Of a stretch of DNA of 10,109 nt, positions 5,801 through 10,109 are shown in pieces. Source of the DNA: a bacterium (Candidatus Gribaldobacteria) CG10_big_fil_rev_8_21_14_0_10_41_12 (GTDB lineage: Bacteria > Patescibacteriota > Minisyncoccia > Minisyncoccales > CG1-02-41-26); the NCBI GenBank assembly GCA_002773545.1, contig PFAV01000061.1, positions 1 through 10,109 on the forward strand, given 5' to 3'. A program made the position numbers and the translations under genes. Each line of letters starts with the position of its first letter. The first letter of the stretch is position 1. The notes under the pieces are model-generated. The model was not told where the DNA came from. It saw only the letters and a list, made by a program, of their open reading frames with translations, and did not search any database.

Positions 5801-6776
5801 CAATCAACCCGCTAATCAATGAAAAAATAACCGTTTTTGGCGAAATAAAAATTTGCGTGGGTATTTCTTTGGTTAAAGCCTTCTTTCCAGCCAACCCAAA
5901 ATTAAGAACAAAAAAATCATTGATAGCTTTACGATCAATTCTTATGCAGTATGTTGTATGCGTTAACAAATCGCCGTTTCGCTTGTTAATTTGATATTGT
6001 TTAGCCTCAATAGTGGGAGAATAGAAAAATTCTTTTTCTAAAACAGTGGCTGCTTTTTCAATAATACCTCTATCGTTATTAGCAATACTAATGCGGGGAT
6101 ATTTTTTCTTGCCATAATCATTTGAAATTGAGCCCTCTGAAACAAAAAGCCCTAAAAAATATGCTAAATTTTCATTTAGATATTGAGGTTGGCCTTTTTC
6201 TATTTGCTTTAATCGCGCCTTACTTTTAATATCGGGGTAATCCGCCTTAATTACAACAAAATCATTTTCAGTCAACTCCTTAGCTTCTTTCCAAATAAAA
6301 TTCCAATCTGAATTCAAAACCTTAAACTTTTGCGAAAGAGTAGCTACATTTGAAAGCCCATTATCCAAAATCACCTTCAACAAAGGCCTCTCGGGCATTT
6401 CATAAAGCTGGGAGACCGCCTTAATTCCATTTTGAGTAAAAACCCGATCACCAGAGCAAATATCTTGGATTGGCTTGATGCCCTGCTCTGTTAAAATATT
6501 CGTATCTTTAACAAAACATTCTCCAACTACCGTAGCTGATTTGCGGAATTTGACATTGGCTCGCAAGCCCATATCATACATCGCATAAAGTATTCTACGG
6601 TGCACGGGCTTGAGACCGTCCCGCGCATCGGGCAAGGCTCGCGAGACAATTACGCTCATGGCGTAATCCAAATAACTCTCCTGCATTTCAGCAGTAATTT
6701 CTCGAGGCTTGATGTAACCCACCTCTTTATTTTCATCTTTTGCTTTTTCGTTATTCTGATTTTTTTCTCTAACCAT
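2820..6776 (-). CDS. gyrA: DNA gyrase subunit A with embedded intein
   Basis: The precursor has 1318 residues; removing the 469-residue intein leaves 849, a normal GyrA length. GyrA is the breakage-reunion subunit that, with GyrB, introduces negative supercoils using ATP. The N-terminal extein has the classic YLDYAMSVIVSRALPDARDG and KPVHRRILYAM segments. After the intein come GKYHPHGD (558-565), the catalytic tyrosine Y605 in AAASRYTEAK, and the tower and coiled-coil regions. The C-terminal domain starts near 985 with the GyrA box QKRGGKG (1010-1016), which marks GyrA and not ParC, and continues through six beta-pinwheel repeats. The E. coli Ser83 equivalent is M566, while Asp87 is kept as D570. 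The last eight residues are encoded within a palindromic repeat. The ATG at 6774-6776 is preceded by only a weak AAGAG. Upstream lies a large inverted repeat. Confidence 0.97.
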   Translation of the reverse strand: MVREKNQNNEKAKDENKEVGYIKPREITAEMQESYLDYAMSVIVSRALPDARDGLKPVHRRILYAMYDMGLRANVKFRKSATVVGECFVKDTNILTEQGIKPIQDICSGDRVFTQNGIKAVSQLYEMPERPLLKVILDNGLSNVATLSQKFKVLNSDWNFIWKEAKELTENDFVVIKADYPDIKSKARLKQIEKGQPQYLNENLAYFLGLFVSEGSISNDYGKKKYPRISIANNDRGIIEKAATVLEKEFFYSPTIEAKQYQINKRNGDLLTHTTYCIRIDRKAINDFFVLNFGLAGKKALTKEIPTQIFISPKTVIFSLISGLIDGDGSIHSKRKNIHYGSISEKLVDQLMIILLSQGIFSHKLAHKCSGKNNQVLGRVVKNIHKFYYLEIHGDNSVKLSLNLQLGSKDKDLRAKRLISEKFTGQGFNTYDLIPYGSKMLFGELSENHLGGGWYQDAAGDKFRVGIKHRAGCKIRYCADLMEKPLRKTQVIDWGIQEKLSKIGSPLFEFLDNVIKNKIYFLRVSSIEKIASEKTYDFQVEQEHEFVANGMVVHNCLGKYHPHGDMAVYDSMVRMAQDFSLRYPLVKGQGNFGSVDGDNAAASRYTEAKMSPIGEEMLADIEKDTVNFIANYDGTRTEPAVLPSPLPQLLLNGSFGIAVGMATSIPTHNVSEVLQSTIHLLENPGATTEDLFQFFQGPDFPTGGIIYGKKDIIAAYSQGKGPILTRGKAEIEETKKGNSIIVITEIPFQVQKSALVMQMAKLVEDKRVEGIKDIRDESGRDGMRIVIELKKEAFPKKTLNALFKYTDLQKTFHLNMIALVDGIQPRVLGLVDVLSFYLKHKEEVVVRRTKYDLQKAKDRAHILEGLMIALKNIDEVIKVIKQSASREDAKINLQKRFKFTDIQAVAILEMRLAQLAKLERDKIEKELAEIEQLIKELNLILSNPKKLKGLIKSELAAMAEKYKDIRRTKVMAGRMGEIGDEDLIPQEEAIITITQGGFIKRMKSSAYHTQKRGGKGVAGMEVNEEDIVEHFVVANTLDKMMFFTDSGKIFQCFAWEIPELTRISKGRGLLNFIEIAPQDKVLSLISYTKKDEDLVDKFLVMATKDGIIKKTILSAFKNVRKNGLLAVKLQPGDSLRSAKIADKDDEISLITKNGQSIRFKESDVRPMGRGASGVKGMKIGKADEVIAMDVIKIKNKNEKKNYLLVITENGYGKRTPIEEYRLQHRGGSGIKAAKINEKTGKIVFAKILEPDDEDLIVISKKGQVIRSALKAISIHGRVASGVRVMRLASSDKVASGTCLSAVLAAEEPAGGRPLIISL
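5112..6518 (-). other. Intein with LAGLIDADG homing endonuclease, inserted in GyrA before GKYHPHGD
   Basis: Residues 87-555 of the precursor are an in-frame protein intron. Block A begins with C87 (CFVKDTNILTEQG). Block B is VATLSQKFKVL (144-154), where the usual TxxH has Gln149 instead of His. Two dodecapeptides, LAYFLGLFVSEGS (204-216) and FSLISGLIDGDGS (318-330), supply the endonuclease carboxylates E214 and D328. Block F is YDFQVEQEHEFVANG (536-550) with H544, and block G ends in VVHN with H554 and N555, followed by the +1 nucleophile C556. Excision would join VVGE to CLGKYHPHGD. The DNA is visibly richer in A+T than the exteins, and all splicing-terminal residues are present. Splicing is expected but the block B change makes it worth testing. 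Confidence 0.95.
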
Positions 6777-6787
6777 ATCTCTTAACC

Positions 6788-6904
6788 GCGCCCAGACCTC
6801 TCTTAAATACCTCTACCGTCTCCCGACCTTTTAAAAACTTTTATAATGTTTTTACAATTTAAGAGAGGCCGGGGGACGGCTGAAGTTAAAAGAGGTCTGG
6901 ACGC
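6788..6904. repeat. Large composite inverted repeat in the gyrA upstream region
   Basis: The outer arms are 6788-6801 and 6891-6904 (GCGCCCAGACCTCT against AGAGGTCTGGACGC, one mismatch that becomes G-U in minus-strand RNA). The inner arms are 6816-6829 and 6866-6879 (CCGTCTCCCGACCT against AGGCCGGGGGACGG). A further perfect 12-bp pairing, CCTCTCTTAAAT at 6797-6808 with its complement at 6857-6868, overlaps both and so excludes them. The core carries TTTTATAATG, as does the palindrome at the other end of gyrA. It fills most of the 137-base gap (6777-6913) and would form the 5' leader if transcription begins upstream. Composite REP element or regulatory leader are both possible. Confidence 0.7.
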
Positions 6905-6913
6905 TGGCAAACT

Positions 6914-7273
6914 TCAATAACCTTCGGGCGCATTAATTATTTGCTCGTCAACATTATATTCGTTAGTAGTGGTTGGCGTGGAAGTTGACGAGGAAGAAGC
7001 GTCTCGCAAGGCGGCCATATCCGAATAAAATTGGTCGGCATTTTCTTTATCTTGCTGAACATTCTCCCAATCCTGCGTGGTTTCCAGCGGTAATTCGGGC
7101 AATGACAAATTATTTAAGCCAGCCTCTTGATTTTGCCTTAAGATATTGGCTCTTGCTTGAAAATTATTAAAAACCACCCAAAGCAAGGGCAAAGCCAAAA
7201 CCGCTAAAATTGCCAAAACAATAGCCCGCCTTCTTGTTGGCTCTTGCTTTTTGATTTTATCAATGATGCTCAT
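6914..7273 (-). CDS. Single-pass membrane protein upstream of gyrA, unknown function
   Basis: This is a 119-residue protein with a short basic N-terminus (KIKKQEPTRRR), one transmembrane helix at about 17-36 (AIVLAILAVLALPLLWVVF), and an extracytoplasmic region rich in Asn, Gln and Glu that ends in a Ser/Thr/Pro stretch (92-104) and NAPEGY. The positive-inside rule puts the N-terminus in the cytoplasm. I recognise no family. The ATG follows the stop of the 136-residue gene with no base in between (TAA then ATG), a sign of coupled translation. It is the last gene before the gyrA leader and may be cotranscribed with it. Confidence 0.72.
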   Translation of the reverse strand: MSIIDKIKKQEPTRRRAIVLAILAVLALPLLWVVFNNFQARANILRQNQEAGLNNLSLPELPLETTQDWENVQQDKENADQFYSDMAALRDASSSSTSTPTTTNEYNVDEQIINAPEGY

Positions 7274-7684
7274 TTAATTAGCTGATTTAATTTGCTCGCT
7301 CAAAATAGCCGCCGCCATCTTATGGCTCTTTTCTTCCAGCTCCTGCCAAAGACCAGCCACTTGCTGATGATAATTTTGTAAAATTTCTTCACGGTTTTGG
7401 ATATCATCAATGGCTATTTGAGCCAGCTTCTCTTGAGTAGTTTGCCATAGTTTTTCTTTCTTTTCAAATAGTCCTTCTTTGGCCAGCTCGGTTTGCTGGT
7501 GAAATTTTTCCAAAGCAAGACGGGCCTGATTGGCCTCTCGTTTGGCTACAGCCACAATAACGGCCTTAAACTGCTCAAAAAATTGTTCATCAGCGTCCTG
7601 TTTTTCCAGCAACGCCAAAAGCGACTCCTGTTCTATCGGCGTTAAAAGCGGCGATTTAATTAGTTGTATCCATGCTTCGGTCAT
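7274..7684 (-). CDS. Small helical, coiled-coil-prone protein of unknown function
   Basis: The 136-residue soluble protein is almost entirely helix-forming. Residues 1-31 carry a leucine-rich segment (LLTPIEQESLLALLEKQDAD). Residues 40-125 are a long amphipathic run of Glu, Gln, Lys, Ala and Leu that would make a coiled coil. There are no cysteines, signal or membrane segments. The start overlaps the end of the 390-residue gene by 29 bases, and its stop abuts the next start, so the three genes form one tight translational block. The sequence upstream of the ATG includes AGAAG, a weak ribosome-binding site. No family recognised; a structural or adaptor role for the adjacent membrane protein is only a guess from context. 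Confidence 0.7.
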   Translation of the reverse strand: MTEAWIQLIKSPLLTPIEQESLLALLEKQDADEQFFEQFKAVIVAVAKREANQARLALEKFHQQTELAKEGLFEKKEKLWQTTQEKLAQIAIDDIQNREEILQNYHQQVAGLWQELEEKSHKMAAAILSEQIKSAN

Positions 7685-8828
7685 TAGTTGCTTCTTTTAA
7701 TGCTTTTCTTAACAATGTCGCTGTCTCGTCGCGAAATTTTTCAGCTTTTTTAATGCCTTCCTCAATACTCTGACGATTAATGTTAGCAACCTTACCCGCG
7801 CCAGCCACGCCTACTTGGACAACCTTACCGCTAGTCCTGCCAACATAATAAAGCTCAGCGCCAACTGTCTCAAGGGTTTCTTTAGTTAATTCTTTGAAAA
7901 AATGTCTCATTTTTTCTTCTGGTTTTTTGCCTTTTAGAAAAGCGCTTTGCCAAGCGATCTTGAAAAACCTCCCCGTGAAAAGAACTAAAGAAGTGAAAAA
8001 CCCTCGGCCCATATCTTCTTTAATGCTTTGCCCGGCTTCCCTAAAACGCATAGGTAAAGCCATATCTCTTTGCCATCTTTTTTCTTCTTTCCTCAAATGT
8101 TTATTAATTTCCATTATCTTAAATAAATCAGCCCCAAGCTCCGGGTCAGCCGTTATCAACTCTTGTAATTTTTTATCGCGATCAGGCGAATCTTCTATAA
8201 TAGATAACTTATCTTTGACCCGCTCATTTAATATCTTCAAAACCTCCAATTGTTCAGCCGCACTTTTGGCCAGCGCTTCTAAGCCCTCTGTAAATTCTTT
8301 CTTTTTTGCCTTTTCTTTAGGGGCGCCTTCTACAGGAGCATATTTTATGTATTTTTTTTCATAAACACTCTTAATTTCAGTTTGATTGCTTGGATCGGCC
8401 TGAACAGGATTTTCCTTGTTGCCTACACCCTTATAGAGCGGTTCGCAATTCTTTTGCAAATTCTTTAGGTTTCCCCCTTTCAAACTTCCCTTAAGGGCCG
8501 AATCTATTCTTTTAGCTTCTTTGGAGCGATAAAACAAAACCTTGCCCTTAAGCTCTTTCTTTTTCACTGATCCTATCTCGTCTTTCTTTTCGTCTTGTTT
8601 GTTTTTAATTTCAGTTTTGCTTACCGCTCCATGATTAATAAACTCTCCGAATTTAAGATGCCGTTTTGTCAAGATACTTCTTTGCGCCGCTTCCTTAGTG
8701 ATGCCATTTTCTTGAGCCATTTTTTCGGCCTTGTAATCAAACCAGGCCTCCCCGCTATGGCCAGTAATTATTTTACGCCCATCTCCTGCTATTTCTTTTA
8801 TTTTTTCAAAATCAGGTTTTGCCTTCAT
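7656..8828 (-). CDS. Lysine-rich helical protein of unknown function
   Basis: The 390-residue protein is strongly basic and charged, with no signal peptide. The N-terminal third (1-110) is mixed and lysine-rich, 111-180 looks disordered with many Lys, Asn and Pro residues, and 178-255 is helical (EALAKSAAEQLEVLKILNER). A more hydrophobic amphipathic stretch occurs at about 276-298 (GFFTSLVLFTGRFFKIAWQS), possibly a membrane-surface helix, followed by a glycine-rich segment (329-346, YVGRTSGKVVQVGVAGAG) and a final charged helix. I recognise no family or catalytic motif. It begins four bases after the MBL-fold gene ends and overlaps the next gene by 29 bases, so it belongs to the same cluster. 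Chromosome- or membrane-associated roles are possible but unsupported. Confidence 0.72.
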   Translation of the reverse strand: MKAKPDFEKIKEIAGDGRKIITGHSGEAWFDYKAEKMAQENGITKEAAQRSILTKRHLKFGEFINHGAVSKTEIKNKQDEKKDEIGSVKKKELKGKVLFYRSKEAKRIDSALKGSLKGGNLKNLQKNCEPLYKGVGNKENPVQADPSNQTEIKSVYEKKYIKYAPVEGAPKEKAKKKEFTEGLEALAKSAAEQLEVLKILNERVKDKLSIIEDSPDRDKKLQELITADPELGADLFKIMEINKHLRKEEKRWQRDMALPMRFREAGQSIKEDMGRGFFTSLVLFTGRFFKIAWQSAFLKGKKPEEKMRHFFKELTKETLETVGAELYYVGRTSGKVVQVGVAGAGKVANINRQSIEEGIKKAEKFRDETATLLRKALKEATNDRSMDTTN

Positions 8829-8832
8829 ATTT

Positions 8833-9486
8833 TTACGGCTCTAAAATAATAATTTTTGTTTCTTCAGCTGGCAGATTTTTAGCCGTGATTTTCAATTTTT
8901 TCTCGGGCTGAATGGCCACCTCGCCCATTACTTTCAAAAACCTCTCCACGCCGTCTATCTCGCTTTTTTGGTTGGGCAATTTATAATGCATGGGGATAAC
9001 TATGCGGGGTTCAATCTGGCTGACAATTTCCGAGGCATCCTTAGCGTCAATGGTATACTTGCCCCCCACTGGCAAAAACAACACATCAATATCGCCAATT
9101 TGTTCCAGTTGTTCGCTGGTTAATTCCTTTTGCCCCAAGTCCGACAAATGGCACACTTTAATGCCCTCGGCCTCTATTTTATAAATCATTACTTCGCCCC
9201 TTTCTTTGCCGCCTTGATTATCATGCCAGGCCTTAATACCCTGAACAAAAACATCTTTAATTTCGTATTCGCCCGCTGAATCAATTAAAAAATAATCGCC
9301 CCCAACCGCCTTAACATTATTGTGGTCAGCGTGATTATGGCTCACTAATAAAATATCAGCGGATAGTTTGGGCAACTTCAAGCCCGCCTCCTCGGCAAAA
9401 GGATCAAAAACAATGGTGGTTTCGCCATTTTCTTTATTTTTAACTGTTATCTCAAAACAGGATTGCCCGCGCCAAGTAATTTGCAT
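8833..9486 (-). CDS. MBL-fold metal-dependent hydrolase (UlaG/UPF0173-like)
   Basis: This 217-residue protein is a complete single-domain metallo-beta-lactamase-fold enzyme. The start MQITWRGQSCFEI matches the conserved first strand of the UPF0173/Lactamase_B_3 group. Metal ligands visible are the HxHxDH motif H50, H52, D54, H55 (SHNHADHNN), D116 in HLSDLG, and H167 in the MHYK motif. Members of the group include the L-ascorbate-6-phosphate lactonase UlaG and RNA or phosphodiester hydrolases; the substrate cannot be predicted here. The start codon overlaps the methyltransferase fragment by 40 bases. It is the first intact gene of the block leading to gyrA. No ribosome-binding site is obvious before the ATG. 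Confidence 0.9.
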   Translation of the reverse strand: MQITWRGQSCFEITVKNKENGETTIVFDPFAEEAGLKLPKLSADILLVSHNHADHNNVKAVGGDYFLIDSAGEYEIKDVFVQGIKAWHDNQGGKERGEVMIYKIEAEGIKVCHLSDLGQKELTSEQLEQIGDIDVLFLPVGGKYTIDAKDASEIVSQIEPRIVIPMHYKLPNQKSEIDGVERFLKVMGEVAIQPEKKLKITAKNLPAEETKIIILEP

Positions 9487-9974
9487 ATTTTATTGATGTA
9501 GTTATTTTTGATAAACAATTTTTCCATTTTGCTTTGCCTCCACTCTTGCGATAACAGGGAAAACAAATCAATTATTTTTCCTTGTTGCGTATCGCCTATT
9601 CTTTTGTTGGCTATATCAACAAATTTTTGGTTTATTTCAAAACCAATAAAATTTTTGTTGGTATTTTTACAAGCTACAAAAGTTGTGCCAAGACCAGCAA
9701 AAGGATCTAACACCAAATCGCCTTCTTTTGAGCTGGCTTTTATAATTCTTTCTATCAATTTAACTGGTTTCTGAATAGTATTTAAGAACTCTCTGCCAAC
9801 CAATTCTTTTGATTTATAAGTGAGTTGCTTAATGTCGCCCCAGACATCTCCGGGATTTTTTCCTTTGTCATTGAATTTTGTCTTAAAAAATTTTCCATTA
9901 ATCACAGAGGGCACATTTTCGCATCTTTTGCGATGCTCTAGCTCTACCAACTGGGGAACTCTGATATCGTCCAA
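9447..9974 (-). CDS. DNA methyltransferase (N4/N6 type), C-terminal part with broken start
   Basis: The frame encodes 175 residues from a TTG at 9972-9974, but recognisable sequence extends further up to a TGA at 10017-10019 (FFSKGKSKAFN directly before LDDIRVPQ). Motif X is QKPVKLIERII (68-78), motif I is DPFAGLGTT (90-98) binding S-adenosylmethionine, and motif II is FIGFEI. The order X-I-II-III at the C-terminus fits the beta class of N6_N4_Mtase enzymes, in which catalytic motif IV (S/D/N-P-P-Y/W) lies N-terminal. That motif is absent from the window, so as read here this is not an active enzyme. The 3' end runs 40 bases into the MBL-fold gene. It is either a truncated remnant or a gene whose upstream part is in another frame. 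Confidence 0.75.
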   Translation of the reverse strand: MDDIRVPQLVELEHRKRCENVPSVINGKFFKTKFNDKGKNPGDVWGDIKQLTYKSKELVGREFLNTIQKPVKLIERIIKASSKEGDLVLDPFAGLGTTFVACKNTNKNFIGFEINQKFVDIANKRIGDTQQGKIIDLFSLLSQEWRQSKMEKLFIKNNYINKICKLLGAGNPVLR

Positions 9975-10000
9975 ATTAAATGCTTTTGACTTCCCTTTGG

Positions 10001-10007
10001 AAAAAAA
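10001..10007 (-). other. T7 homopolymer at the methyltransferase frame break
   Basis: On the minus strand a run of seven T occurs between GC and CCAAAGGG. With eight T, the upstream frame (NNYDIIAFF) would join the methyltransferase frame (SKGKSKAFNLDDIRVPQ) without a stop, giving a typical YDIIxFFxKGK motif of this enzyme family. With seven T, the frames are out of register and a TGA at 10017-10019 lies just upstream. Confidence 0.6.
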
Positions 10008-10020
10008 GCGATAATGTCAT

Positions 10021-10109
10021 AATTGTTAGAGATGGTTGCAAAACTATTTCGTAGCGAAATTTTAGATTTTCGAGCGAGGCGAGGAAGACGAGCAAAATGT
10101 TTTGAGGCC
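10021..10109. repeat. Repeat-like region with an ATTTCG/CGAAAT hairpin
   Basis: ATTTCG at 10047-10052 and CGAAAT at 10056-10061 form a 6-bp hairpin with loop TAG. It is followed by a purine-rich stretch (GAGCGAGGCGAGGAAGACGAG at about 10072-10092) that is unlike coding sequence in the window. The minus strand is open in one frame across this segment and could also be the upstream part of the methyltransferase. I favour a dispersed repeat on appearance only; the window shows a single copy. Confidence 0.35.

Noticed and set aside
2820..6776. ParC (topoisomerase IV) instead of GyrA
   Set aside because: The C-terminal domain has a GyrA box (QKRGGKG) and six pinwheel repeats, which ParC lacks.
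7894..8364. Plus-strand open frame of 156 codons
   Set aside because: It is the reverse-strand shadow of the lysine-rich 390-residue gene, with biased composition and no recognisable domain. All supported genes here are on the minus strand.

Overview
The window reads as a stretch of a candidate-phyla-radiation (Patescibacteria, probably Parcubacteria-like) chromosome. This is an inference. It rests on the many small orphan membrane proteins, two cysteine-rich VirB2/TrbC-like pilins, a small-gene cluster directly upstream of gyrA, tightly packed genes with weak or absent Shine-Dalgarno sequences, and several REP-like palindromes. I could not check it against 16S rRNA or ribosomal proteins. Every gene I can support is on the minus strand, so transcription runs from high to low coordinates. 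There is no gene-free stretch over 300 bases.

In transcription order: 10021-10109 is repeat-like sequence with a hairpin, possibly read as coding in a shifted frame. 9447-9974 is the C-terminal part of an N4/N6 DNA methyltransferase whose frame is broken just upstream, next to a T7 run. 8833-9486 is a metallo-beta-lactamase-fold hydrolase. Three unrecognised, nearly contiguous genes follow (7656-8828, 7274-7684, 6914-7273): a basic helical protein, a small helical protein and a single-pass membrane protein. The centre is gyrA (2820-6776), which carries a 469-residue intein with a LAGLIDADG endonuclease (5112-6518). The intein sits just before the GKYHPHGD motif and not at the catalytic tyrosine. 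Complex inverted repeats lie at both ends of gyrA (6788-6904 and 2784-2850).

Below gyrA come a small class I SAM-dependent methyltransferase (2257-2772), two cysteine-rich two-helix pilin-like proteins (1698-2255 and 1161-1616) separated by a REP-like element, two tiny single-pass membrane proteins (930-1133 and 763-912), and at the left edge a small helical protein overlapping a minimal nucleotidyltransferase (489-737 and 1-520), which may form a toxin-antitoxin-like pair.

Functionally this is a housekeeping topoisomerase gene in a run of lineage-specific envelope genes. Mobile or selfish features are an intein, palindromic repeats, a damaged methyltransferase and a possible toxin-antitoxin module. 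The points that most deserve checking are the intein insertion site with its non-standard block B, the repeats that supply start codons and a protein tail, and the homopolymer frameshift in the methyltransferase.
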